Below are positions 54,049-61,938 of a stretch of 64,000 nucleotides of DNA, piece by piece. The DNA comes from Isoptericola halotolerans (GTDB lineage Bacteria; Actinomycetota; Actinomycetes; Actinomycetales; Cellulomonadaceae): contig NZ_JABEZU010000004.1 in assembly GCF_013149785.1 (NCBI RefSeq), positions 395,930 to 459,929 on the forward strand, read 5' to 3'. Both the position numbers and the translations under genes were made by a program. Positions within the stretch are counted from its first letter, which is position 1, and every line of letters begins with the position of its first letter. The notes beneath the pieces are model-generated. The model made no database searches. It was not told the DNA's origin and saw nothing but the letters and a program-made list of their open reading frames with translations.

Positions 54049-54098
54049 GCAATCTGCGCTGCACGTCGACAATTTTGTCGACGTGCAGCCTAGATTGC
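54049..54098. repeat. 50-bp inverted repeat with AT centre
   Basis: Core CTGCACGTCGACAA-TT-TTGTCGACGTGCAG (54059-54088) has 14-bp perfect arms; after three unpaired bases, GCAATCT/AGATTGC adds seven more pairs. It lies in non-coding DNA between the broken Abi-like gene and the barstar gene. It may be a terminator, a recombination site or a protein-binding site. Confidence 0.65.
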
Positions 54099-54247
54099 AA
54101 GATCCTCCATGTTTGTTACAAGGTCCCTCGGTGCGTGACGCTGGGCCGGCAGCTGTCGGCGTGGTGGGCGCTCGGTGGCTCATGGCGGAACGGCAGCGTG
54201 AAGCGGGGCGACCGGAGCGAGGACTCAAAGCGGGGTGACACTGGATC

Positions 54248-54778
54248 GTGCCTGCCTTTGACCCGGCGGAGTCGACTCCGCCGTTCGACTTCGTCCTGAT
54301 GCAGAACGGAGCCGTGGGTCTCTACTGGGATCTCGCGGTACTGGATGGTGCGTGTACCAGGCTGTCGGCGCTCGGCTACCGCGTCGTCCGCATCGAGGCT
54401 GACGCATGGTGCGACGCGGCGTCCATGTTCGACGCCCTTGCCGTGGCGCTGGAATTCCCCGACTACTTCGGCAGGAACTTCGACGCTCTGAACGACTGCC
54501 TGTCCGACGTGGCAGCTGGGGATTATGGCGTGCCCGCCGATGCCACGGGTCTCGCGCTCGTGCTGACCGGCTATGACTCCTTCGCCGCGGCGGATCCCGT
54601 CGCAGCCCAGACCCTGGCTGGGTGCTTCGCGGACCAGTCGCGGACCGCCTCGTTGTTCGGCCGCCGGTTGGTTTGTCTGCTCCAGAGTGACGATCCGCGC
54701 TTCGCGCTCGCGCCGGTCTGTGCTCAGGCCGTCGCCTGGAACCCCGCAGAGTGGCTGGACTCTCAGCGAGGAGTCTGA
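54248..54778 (+). CDS. Barstar-family protein (RNase inhibitor type)
   Basis: 176 residues from a GTG. The barstar core is recognisable: LDGACTRLSALGYRVVRIEADAW, ALAVALEFPDYFGRNFDALNDCLSDV (the FPDYFGxNxDALxDCL signature, about residues 73-95) and VLVLTGYDSF-like sequence. Barstars block the active site of barnase-type ribonucleases. No barnase gene is adjacent, so it may be an immunity gene acquired against foreign toxins. The N-terminal ~35 residues and the C-terminal ~50 are not part of the usual 90-residue barstar. Confidence 0.8.
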   Translation: MPAFDPAESTPPFDFVLMQNGAVGLYWDLAVLDGACTRLSALGYRVVRIEADAWCDAASMFDALAVALEFPDYFGRNFDALNDCLSDVAAGDYGVPADATGLALVLTGYDSFAAADPVAAQTLAGCFADQSRTASLFGRRLVCLLQSDDPRFALAPVCAQAVAWNPAEWLDSQRGV

Positions 54779-54988
54779 GCTGAGCGCTTGCGATGAACCT
54801 CCCTCTTGAGCCACCGGGGCAGGCTCCAGGCGTAGGAACCCCCATCATCAGGGGGCCTTGACCACGTCCCAGCCACCACCGCCATGTGTCGCCCTGCGCA
54901 CCTCATGCAGAAGCGCGTCGGACTGCCCGGCCGCGTCGCCGGCGGGAGTCGAGTGCCATCGACCTCGCAAGACGTGGAGACTTACCGG

Positions 54989-55462
54989 ATGAGTGCACCA
55001 CCGGAGAAGTTCTCAGTTCACGACGAGCCGGCCTGGCGCGAGCGCGCGAGCTTCATCGTCCATGCCGCACTGCCCGAGCAAGGACGCTACGAACAGCTGT
55101 GGTGCCGCCAGGTCAGCGACGACACCTTCGAAGTGTGCTGCATCCCGTTCTTCCTGTATGACGTTGCACTGGGAGACCTGGTGTAGACGGCTCCGCAGGC
55201 GGAGCGTGAGTACGTCGTGGCAGGAGTGCTGCGCCGATCCGGTCGCTACGTGTTCCGTGTCTACTTCGCGGGCCCGATGCTGGGGCACAGAGAGAGTGCG
55301 GTGGAGCAGCTGACCACGATGGGAAGCCTCCTTGAGTGGTCGTCGGCGAGCTCGCTAGCTGTGGACGCGCGCGATGCCACGCATGCTCAGGAGATCGCCA
55401 CCTACCTGACTGAGCGGGAGAGCCAGGGCCACCTCGTCTACGAGACCGGAAGAAGCGCCTGA
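54989..55462 (+). pseudogene. DUF4265-like protein, interrupted by an in-frame TAG
   Basis: From an ATG at 54989 the frame reads RASFIVHAALPEQGRYEQLWCRQVSDDTFEVCCIPFFLYDVALGDLV, meets a TAG at 55184-55186 and continues unshifted as EREYVVAGVLRRSGRYVFRVYF and YLTERESQGHLVYETG to 55462. Both halves match one small family (DUF4265: IPFFxxxxALGDxV followed by VxRSGxxTxRV), so a single nonsense mutation or recoded codon breaks a gene of about 157 residues. Function of the family is unknown. Confidence 0.6.
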
Positions 55463-55655
55463 CGCTCACCAGCTTGCCCGGCGAGCACATCAACAAGCCC
55501 GGCTGCCGCGAGGTTGGGCGGAACCCCGCTGTCGCGACCCTGACTGGCTACACCCTCATCTGCGTTGAGCCCGTTGACGAGGGCCTTCGCCCAGTCATCG
55601 ATCAACTTGCCAATCTCAGGGTCGCGGCCCGGGTCCAGTGCTCGTGGCCCACGGT

Positions 55656-55880
55656 CGAGCGACGGGCCGGTTCGCGCGACGCAACTCCCGGCTGTCCTGT
55701 TCCGGCCCACGTAGCCGCTGCGCCTCCGCGGTCGTCCCACCGGGCGCGTGACCGTCGTCGATATCGGCCTGCCAGCTGCGTCGCGACCCACTGCACCGTC
55801 CCGTGCTCAGTCCCCAGCTGCGCCCGCAACGTGCGCACCAGCGGCACCGCTGCGGCCTTCTCCTCCGGGCTATACCGCCG
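55656..55880 (-). pseudogene. IS3-family transposase OrfA remnant
   Basis: ARRYSPEEKAAAVPLVRTLRAQLGTEHGTVQWVATQL is the N-terminal HTH of an IS3-type OrfA. After a small deletion the other frame continues with QADIDDGHAPGGTTAEAQRLRGPEQDSRELRRAN, the leucine-zipper start. The OrfB catalytic part is missing. It is a leftover of an old insertion inside the island. Confidence 0.65.
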
Positions 55881-55982
55881 CGCCTGCGGCTTCCCCAGCA
55901 ATCTCAACCCCCTTGGAACCGTCGCAACTGACTTGACATGTGCGGGCAACACCATGCCGCACAGTATGGGGATAATGGCCAC

Positions 55983-56102
55983 TCAGCTAGGCCAAGAAAA
56001 ATACAGCACGAGCATCAAAGCCACATAAGCCAATAGTGCCACCGCCCCCACTACCAGGAGGATGGTCAATAGGATGTCAGCAATGCCGCGACGCTTACGC
56101 AC
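55983..56102 (-). CDS. Small single-TM protein (39 aa)
   Basis: From a GTG at 56102: RKRRGIADILLTILLVVGAVALLAYVALMLVLYFSWPS. A basic N-terminus followed by one long hydrophobic helix gives an N-in membrane peptide. It starts 13 bp after the small ORF at 56116-56277 on the same strand. No family recognised; the pattern is too ordered for chance but unproven. Confidence 0.35.
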   Translation of the reverse strand: MRKRRGIADILLTILLVVGAVALLAYVALMLVLYFSWPS

Positions 56103-56115
56103 TCTGCATCCAATC

Positions 56116-56277
56116 CTACATCTCTATACGAGGGATCAAGTCGATCACACCGCCGTCCAGGGCGAAGCGCAGAACGCATTCAAACGCTCTCGCGCAGACC
56201 TTAGCACCCTGCCCATTGGGATGGATAGATGTCATGCTCACCGCGAGAATCTCATCATGTGACTCATACTTGGTCAT
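56116..56277 (-). CDS. Small hypothetical protein (53 aa)
   Basis: Begins MTKYESHDEILAVSMTSIHPNG and ends DGGVIDLIPRIEM; no motif recognised and no strong ribosome site. It is listed because its composition is protein-like, it is less GC-rich than shadow ORFs, and it precedes the TM peptide at 55983-56102 by 13 bp, as a two-gene unit. Confidence 0.3.
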   Translation of the reverse strand: MTKYESHDEILAVSMTSIHPNGQGAKVCARAFECVLRFALDGGVIDLIPRIEM

Positions 56278-56351
56278 GCTGGCGCCATCGCCCTGCACCG
56301 GATCGTTGCCGCCGCACCCAGCAGTTCTCGCGCGGCGGTCGAGACGGTTGC

Positions 56352-56495
56352 TCAGCGGGCCGCGGAGGCCATCGCCTGACGGATGGCGGCGTCACGCTGA
56401 CCGCGGCCGTAGCCGAGCGAGATGCCGGAAAAGACGGCGGCCAAGATCGCCACGAGGAGCGCGCCACCGGAGATCAGCACCGAAGCCAGGTCCAT
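56352..56495 (-). CDS. Small single-TM protein (47 aa)
   Basis: MDLASVLISGGALLVAILAA then VFSGISLGYGRGQRDAAIRQAM: one N-terminal TM and a basic cytosolic tail. Not recognised. It is separate from the two small ORFs to its left and probably a minor membrane peptide of the island. Confidence 0.35.
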   Translation of the reverse strand: MDLASVLISGGALLVAILAAVFSGISLGYGRGQRDAAIRQAMASAAR

Positions 56496-56509
56496 GACGC
56501 GAGGCTAAC

Positions 56510-56650
56510 GGGCAGTACACCGCCGGCCGCTCCCTGCGAGAGATCGGCGAACTGACGGGACGCACACAGGCCGCCGTGCGTCGCGGCCTCGACCGCACAG
56601 GGACACCGCGCCGAGAGCGAGGCGCCCAGCGAATCAACGACGCGACGTAG
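56510..56650 (+). pseudogene. Helix-turn-helix fragment (resolvase/regulator type)
   Basis: An open stretch without start codon encodes GQYTAGRSLREIGELTGRTQAAVRRGLDRTGTPRRERG, a typical resolvase- or invertase-like C-terminal HTH. The upstream catalytic or sensor part is missing, so it is a relic. Confidence 0.45.
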
Positions 56651-56708
56651 GCGGACACGCCGGAAGACGTCCGCACAGCGGGGTGAACGGGTGCTGTTGC
56701 TCCAGCGA

Positions 56709-57521
56709 TCAGTTCCGGTTGAGGCCGTGCTTCCGTGTGTCCAGGATGTGCTTGAAGTGACTCTCTGTCTGGTCGATCACGGGTGTCGGTGTCGCGGGGT
56801 CGAACACCCGCAGGATCGAGAACCGGAAGCTTGTCGGGTCGAGGCCGCGCAGCTCGACGTTGTCGCCGTGTCCGTTGGAGGCGTAGGCGCTCCAGCGCTG
56901 GCGGATGCTCTCGGCGCCGTCGGCTTTGCCGACGTACTGACGGCCGTCGCGCGTGTCGGTGATCAGGTAGATCCCCACCACGGAGGAGAGCGCGGTGCGC
57001 CACGCGGCATAGCGGTGCTCGCGCATCACAGCCTGAAGCTGCGCGTGATCGAGGACCAGTCGATCGAAGCCGGGGAACGGGACGGGCTGCGAGTCGGCGA
57101 TCTCCACGACGGGGTAGCCGGCAGCTGTCGGGCCGTTGAGCCGCCAGGTTCGTGGTGATCGCCAGCCGATGACGAGGCGTTCCCTGAGGTCCTGCATGTG
57201 GTCGGACTGGGCCAGGTCGAATGTTCGTCGCTGGCCGTCGTTCGACGTCTCGCCGCGATGCTCGACGACCGACCACAGGCGAGCTCTGGTGCCGCCTTCG
57301 GGCACGAAGACGATCCAGTAGCGAGGCGGGTCGGCCGGGAACTGGCGCGGGTTCGAGGACTGGCTGGCCGTGTAGGCAAGGATCTCGTCGTCCGTCGAGT
57401 CCGCGTGGATGCCACTGGTCCCGGTGTCCTCGTGCTCCTTGACGTAGGCGTGGCGAATCACCAGGGCGTCGGCCGGGCTGATGCCGGAGCTGCGCAGGAT
57501 GGGTTCGAGCGTCAGCGTCAT
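56709..57521 (-). CDS. GIY-YIG nuclease-domain protein
   Basis: 270 residues. The C-terminal ~90 residues hold the GIY-YIG core: VGIYLITDTRDGRQYVGKADG (GIY and YVG elements), IRQRWSAYASNGHGDN with the catalytic Arg and downstream FRFSILRVFD...VIDQTESHFK with the metal-binding Glu. The N-terminal ~170 residues (ADALVIRHAYVKEHEDTG, YWIVFVPEGG) match proteins that pair this domain with an uncharacterised region. It is probably a DNA-cleaving enzyme of the island, perhaps a restriction-like or repair factor. It stands alone; no modification gene is next to it. Confidence 0.8.
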   Translation of the reverse strand: MTLTLEPILRSSGISPADALVIRHAYVKEHEDTGTSGIHADSTDDEILAYTASQSSNPRQFPADPPRYWIVFVPEGGTRARLWSVVEHRGETSNDGQRRTFDLAQSDHMQDLRERLVIGWRSPRTWRLNGPTAAGYPVVEIADSQPVPFPGFDRLVLDHAQLQAVMREHRYAAWRTALSSVVGIYLITDTRDGRQYVGKADGAESIRQRWSAYASNGHGDNVELRGLDPTSFRFSILRVFDPATPTPVIDQTESHFKHILDTRKHGLNRN

Positions 57522-57661
57522 CGGGGCCTCGTCTCCAATGTCCGGTGGTCAACGCACATCGACACCTCCGTCAACGTAGGCCGAGACCGTAACGCGACCG
57601 AACTTCTCATTGACGGACCGCCGACCGCATCGTCCGCCCCGACGATGTGCCGTCAGGGGTC

Positions 57662-58264
57662 TCACTTCGGCAGGAGAGTCTGCACCTGGTCCCGGATCTC
57701 CTGCACGACGGCGCCGACCGGGTGGGCGGCGTTGATCGTCGTGGCCATGCTGACGAACATGATCGCGGACACGATGTGGGCTCGTGCCGCAGCCTGCTGC
57801 GCGCTGGCCTGCCCGTCACGCAGCAGGACGGCGGCAATCGCCTCCTCGGTCCCTGCGACCAGGGCGAGGGCGTCGCGGTGGTGGGGTTCGGCAGGGTCGC
57901 CGAAGACGATCTCTCGCAGGTAGGTCCGCCCGTTGTCGACCTGTTTGCGGTTGCACTCCACGACGGGGCGGACGATCGCCATCACCGCGTCGATCGGGTC
58001 GGTGACGGCGGCAGCCGCGGCCTTGCCCTGCTCGAGCGCCTCGGCATAGGTCGAGTTCTGGACGAGCAGCAGCAGCTCGCCCTTCGTCTTGGCGTACAGG
58101 AACAGCGTGCCCGCACCGATGTCGGCCTTCTCGGCGATCTCCTGGGTGGTGACCTCGTCGACGCCCCGCTCGGCGAACAGCTTGCTCGCGGCGGCCACGA
58201 TTCGTTCAAGCTTCACCTGCTTGTTCCGCTCGCGCCGTCCGACCGGCTGGGAGGTGTGTGGCAT
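57662..58264 (-). CDS. TetR-family transcriptional regulator
   Basis: 200 residues from an ATG at 58264 with GGAGGG upstream. The N-terminal HTH is typical: KLERIVAAASKLFAERGVDEVTTQEIAEKADIGAGTLFLYAKTKGELLLLV. The ligand-binding C-terminus is all helical. It faces the same way as, and lies 230 bp downstream of, the alpha/beta hydrolase and oxidoreductase genes, so it probably controls that detoxification-like group. Ligand unknown. Confidence 0.9.
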   Translation of the reverse strand: MPHTSQPVGRRERNKQVKLERIVAAASKLFAERGVDEVTTQEIAEKADIGAGTLFLYAKTKGELLLLVQNSTYAEALEQGKAAAAAVTDPIDAVMAIVRPVVECNRKQVDNGRTYLREIVFGDPAEPHHRDALALVAGTEEAIAAVLLRDGQASAQQAAARAHIVSAIMFVSMATTINAAHPVGAVVQEIRDQVQTLLPK

Positions 58265-58497
58265 GGCTGCCCTCCTTCGTTGCTGAGCGGGCTCGGACGT
58301 GCCGGCGCTCATTCTTCCACGCCGGTCGGGGGCGTCCTGGTGTCGCAGAGCTCGGGATGGAGCGCCTCGACCGAACCGCCCTGGGCGGCTGTGACCAGCA
58401 CGGTCGGCTCGTCGACACTCCTCGAAGCACGGGGCCGCGGCGCTGATCGTGGGGTGCAGGCCCCTCCGGATGTCCTGGTCCCGGGCGTCCGGTGCGG

Positions 58498-59364
58498 TCA
58501 GCGGCCGAGGAACTCGGCGCTCAGAGGGGCGAACTCCTGGTGGAACTGGAAGATGCCGCCGTGCCCGGAGTCGGGGTAGATGACGAGCTCGGAGTCCTTG
58601 ATCCGGCGGTGCAGGTCCTCGGAGAGGACCGTGGGCACCATCCGGTCGTTGTCGCCGTTGGCGATCAGGGTGGGCTGCGTGAGCGTCGACAGGTCGGACG
58701 GGGCCGAGCGCCCGTACCTCTGGATCGCCTTGAGCTGGGTCCGGAACCCCTTCATCGAGATGTCCTTGTCGCGGTCGACCGTGCGCTCCTTGAGGCGGTT
58801 GACGAACGCGCGGGCGGCGGGCTTGCCGGCGGCGTTCCGCTTGAAGAACAGGAACTCCTTCGGGTCCTTCCGCGTCAGGGTCGCGCGCAGGATGTCGTAG
58901 TAGGTGGTGGCGACGATCGTGTCGATGTTCTTGCCGCCCCGGGGTCCGGTGCCGGTCAGGACGAGCTTGCGGACCAGGTCGGGGTGCTTGACCACGAGGT
59001 CCTGCGCGATCATGCCGCCCAGGGAGAAGGAGAAGATGTCGATCGTGTCGAAGCCGAGGGCCTTGATGAACGTGTAAGCATCGTCGGCCATGGCCTCGAT
59101 GCTGTCGGGAACGGTGCCGGTGGAGGAGCCGACGCCGCGGTTGTCGAAGGTGATGACGTGACGGTTCGTCGCGATGGGGTCCACGATCCGGGGGTCCCAG
59201 TTGTCCAGCGTCGCGGCGAGGTGCACGAAGAACACCACGGGGATCCCACCCTTCGGACCGAGCTCACGGTAGGCGTAGGTGACGCCGCCGGCGGTGATGG
59301 TGCGGGTCGGGGCGTGCGCGTACGAGGTGACAACGGTTTTGTTCGACGTGTTGTCGGTGCTCAT
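58498..59364 (-). CDS. Alpha/beta hydrolase
   Basis: 288 residues. The catalytic set is visible: oxyanion region VVFFVHLAATLDNWDP, nucleophile Ser in DIFSFSLGGMIAQ, acid in LIANGDNDRMVP and His in IYPDSGHGGIFQFHQEF. The nucleophile elbow lacks the first Gly (SFSLGG rather than GxSxG), as in some haloperoxidase-like hydrolases. ATG at 59364 with AGGAG upstream. It lies 44 bp downstream of the oxidoreductase on the same strand; the substrate is unknown. A truncated relative lies upstream at 60486-60620. Confidence 0.88.
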   Translation of the reverse strand: MSTDNTSNKTVVTSYAHAPTRTITAGGVTYAYRELGPKGGIPVVFFVHLAATLDNWDPRIVDPIATNRHVITFDNRGVGSSTGTVPDSIEAMADDAYTFIKALGFDTIDIFSFSLGGMIAQDLVVKHPDLVRKLVLTGTGPRGGKNIDTIVATTYYDILRATLTRKDPKEFLFFKRNAAGKPAARAFVNRLKERTVDRDKDISMKGFRTQLKAIQRYGRSAPSDLSTLTQPTLIANGDNDRMVPTVLSEDLHRRIKDSELVIYPDSGHGGIFQFHQEFAPLSAEFLGR

Positions 59365-59408
59365 GATGTTCTCCTGATTCCTGGTCCTTCGACGGGTGCG
59401 AAGGGCTT

Positions 59409-60413
59409 TCAGACCCCGGTGATGACGGACTTGCCGCGGACGCCGCCCTTGCCGAGCGACTGCACGGCCTGCGCCGTCTCGTCGAAATCGAAGACCCGCC
59501 CGACGACGGGGCGCACCACGCCCTCGTCCACGAGGGCCGTGATCTGGCGGAGCTGCTCGCCGCTGGCGTGCATGAAGAGGAACTCGTAGGTCACCCCGAG
59601 CCTCTTCGCCTGCCGGCGGATCTTTCCGCTGAGCGCTGCCATGGCGAGGCGCATCACCGGGTTCAGGCCCTTCTCGCGGGCGAATGCGGGGTCGGGCGGC
59701 CCGACGATCCCGATCACCTTGCCGCCGGGACGCAGCACCCGCAGCGACTTCTCGAGGGTCTCCCCGCCGACGCTGTCCAGCACGAGGTCGTACCGGTCCA
59801 GGAGCTGCTCGAAGTCCTGGTTGCGGTAGTCGATGACGCTGTCGGCACCCAGCTCCCGGACGAAGTCGGCGTTGCCGGCGCTGGCCGTGGTGGCGACCGT
59901 GGCGCCGAGGTGCTTGGCGAGCTGGATCGCGATGGTTCCGACGCCACCGGCGCCGGCGTGGATCAGGACTCGCTGCCCCGGCTGCACGTTGCCCCTCTCG
60001 ACGAGCGCCTGCCACGCGGTCAGGGCCACCAGCGGCAGCGAGCCCGCCTCTTCCAGGCTGACCGACGCGGGCTTGAGGGCCACCTCGGCCTCGGGTACGG
60101 CGATGCGCTCGGCGAAGGTTCCGATGCGGTCGATGCGGTCGAGGCGAGGCTGGGCGTACACCTGGTCGCCGGGCGCGAACCCCCGCACCTTGGCGCCGAC
60201 GTCGATCACCGTTCCGGCGACGTCGCTGCCCATGACCTGCGGCAGCTCGTACCGGAGCAACGCCTTGTACGACCCCTGCCGGATCTTCTCGTCCACGACG
60301 TTGAGCCCGGCGGCCTGGACCTGGACGAGCACGTCGTGCTCACCGACCACGGGCTCGGGGACGTCCGCTTCCTGCAGCGGCTCCTTGTACTCATTGATGA
60401 CAAACGCGCGCAT
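59409..60413 (-). CDS. NADP-dependent quinone-oxidoreductase-type enzyme (zinc-independent MDR)
   Basis: 334 residues of the medium-chain dehydrogenase/reductase superfamily. GroES-like N-terminal domain: VLVQVQAAGLNVVDEKIRQG, GSDVAGTVIDVG, FAPGDQVYAQ. Nucleotide-binding domain: VLIHAGAGGVGTIAIQLAKHLGATV. Zinc ligands are lacking, so it is of the quinone reductase/enoyl reductase type. It forms an operon with the downstream alpha/beta hydrolase. Likely role is reduction of reactive carbonyls or quinones. Confidence 0.9.
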   Translation of the reverse strand: MRAFVINEYKEPLQEADVPEPVVGEHDVLVQVQAAGLNVVDEKIRQGSYKALLRYELPQVMGSDVAGTVIDVGAKVRGFAPGDQVYAQPRLDRIDRIGTFAERIAVPEAEVALKPASVSLEEAGSLPLVALTAWQALVERGNVQPGQRVLIHAGAGGVGTIAIQLAKHLGATVATTASAGNADFVRELGADSVIDYRNQDFEQLLDRYDLVLDSVGGETLEKSLRVLRPGGKVIGIVGPPDPAFAREKGLNPVMRLAMAALSGKIRRQAKRLGVTYEFLFMHASGEQLRQITALVDEGVVRPVVGRVFDFDETAQAVQSLGKGGVRGKSVITGV

Positions 60414-60485
60414 GGTGGCTGTCCTTCTTGGTCTGGTGGTGTGGTGCTGGCTCGTGCCGATGACGGATGAGTGCAGCGGCGGGAA

Positions 60486-60620
60486 CTAGCGGTGGAGGAA
60501 GTCGCACGCGGCGTCGACGAACTCCCGGCGGTACTGGAAGACGGCGCCTTGGCCGGAGTCCGTCACCCTCGCGCCGGGAAAGATGCCGGGCAAGCTCTGC
60601 GCCGCTCCTTGCTGCGACAT
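60486..60620 (-). pseudogene. Internally deleted alpha/beta hydrolase remnant
   Basis: A 44-codon ORF with its own GGAGGG ribosome site (MSQQGAAQS...) jumps straight to the C-terminal end of an alpha/beta hydrolase: LPGIFPGARVTDSGQGAVFQYRREFVDAACDFL. This resembles the end of the intact hydrolase at 58498 (IYPDSGHGGIFQFHQEF), with the catalytic His replaced by Gln. The bulk of the gene was deleted. Confidence 0.55.
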
Positions 60621-60669
60621 ATCGCCCTCCTGGGGATCTCGTCCCGCCCGGTGAGGCCGAGTGGGCTCA

Positions 60670-60698
60670 ATCATGAGCGGCCTCAGAAATATTGTCAA
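60670..60698 (-). promoter_or_regulatory. Candidate sigma-70-type promoter for the hydrolase-remnant/oxidoreductase group
   Basis: On the minus strand TTGACA (60698-60693) and CATGAT (60675-60670) are 17 bp apart, a near-consensus promoter firing leftwards towards 60620. Confidence 0.55.
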
Positions 60699-60862
60699 GA
60701 GGGGGCCGCTTGGAGCATGGACGCAGGCCGACCGGGCGCCGCGAGCGGGCCCCGCAGGACAAGCGTGAGCGGATCTTGCTTGCGAGCCCGAGGGCTGCTC
60801 GCGCAGCGCGGCGCTCGAGCTGCTGATTGCGGGTCGCCGCGGCCTGACGTTCTGCCCCGCCG

Positions 60863-61057
60863 CGGCTGTTCGGCTTCCTGTCCAACGCCCAACCCGCACT
60901 GGCGGACCTGTCCGGCCTGCTCCTGCTGGAGCAGCACCTGACGCTGCACCAGCTGCTCGGCATCGGCATCGTGATCGCGGCCAACGTCCTCGCCGTCACC
61001 ACCCTTCGACGCGGACGAAGATCACGGCGCTTGTGCTCGCCCGGTGCACGAGCGTGA
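60863..61057 (+). pseudogene. EamA/DMT transporter C-terminal fragment
   Basis: 65 codons without a start: RLFGFLSNAQPALADLSGLLLLEQHLTLHQLLGIGIVIAANVLAVTT, the last two TM helices of an EamA-type permease, ending in a basic tail. It abuts the truncated IS256 transposase, so an insertion or deletion likely removed the rest. Confidence 0.6.
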
Positions 61058-61200
61058 CGCCGTAGCGGATTTCGTCAGTGCTGACGGTGCCGTCGAGCAG
61101 ATCGATCCGGGCCATGACGTCGGCCGGCTGACGGACGGAGTACAGCGGGGGCAGCGCCAACGCGGCCTCTGGTGTGTCGTGACGACCGTCCTGGGCGGCC

Positions 61201-61749
61201 CAGGGCGTCGATGAAGATCACGGGGTAGACCTCGTCCAGCGGGCGGGTCTGCCACTCGGCCATCTCCGCGACGACCTTGTCCGTGATCCGCGAGACGGTG
61301 TCCTTGGAGACGGACGCGCCGTAGACCTCGGCGAAGTGCGCGCTGATCTCCCCGGTCGTCAGCCCGCGCGCCGTCAAGGACAGCACCAGTTCGTCCACGC
61401 CGTTCAGGCGCCGCTGCCGCTTCTTGACGATCGCCGGCTCGAACGACCCGTCCCGGTCCCGGGGCACATCGATCTCGACCGGACCGATCTCGGTCAGGAC
61501 CGTCTTGGACCGGGTGCCGTTGCGCTCGTTCGTGCCCGCTTTCGCCTCCCGCTGCCCGGGCGGGTAGTCCAGATGCTCGGTCAGCTCCTCGTCCAGCGCG
61601 GTCTCCAAGACCTGCTTCGTCAACCCGGCCAGCAGCCCGTCCGGGCCGACCAGATCGATCCCCGCCGCCTTCGCCTGCGCCACCAGCTGCTGCGCCAGTA
61701 CCTGCTTCTCGTCCTCGTCGAGCGTCACGGGCTCGATGATCTCGGTCAT
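61201..61749 (-). mobile_element. IS256-family transposase, N-terminal half only
   Basis: From an ATG at 61749: QLVAQAKAAGIDLVGPDGLLAGLTKQVLETALDEELTEHL, then NERNGTRSKTVLTEIGPVEIDVPRDRDGSFEP and ISAHFAEVYGASVSKDTVSRITDKV ... VYPVIFIDAL, the mutator-type transposase up to its first catalytic Asp. After about residue 183 the sequence leaves the family, so the DDE core is lost and the element is inactive. Confidence 0.8.
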
Positions 61750-61938
61750 CCTGCCTGCTTCCCGCCAAGCCTTCGCTCGGCGTGTCAGGCCGAGACCCAC
61801 CCACCGTTAACCAGACAGACCCGCGGGACACACCAGAGCCTCCATCAGACCCGGGGCGCAACAGTCGCGCGCTGAAGTTCTCGACCGTGATGTCCCTCGT
61901 TGGCCACTGATGTTCCCACCATGGGCGGACCAGGGCGG

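Noticed and set aside
61022..61200. Possible second protein fragment downstream of the broken IS256 transposase (minus-strand frame with DVMARIDLLDGTVSTDEIRYG)
   Set aside because: Reads somewhat protein-like, but I recognise no family and it lacks a start; not enough to call.
61870..61930. Possible IS21-type insertion-sequence end (repeated GGGAACATC/GGGACATC on the minus strand)
   Set aside because: Two similar short motifs occur next to the IS256 fragment, but no transposase of that type is present and the match is too short to claim.
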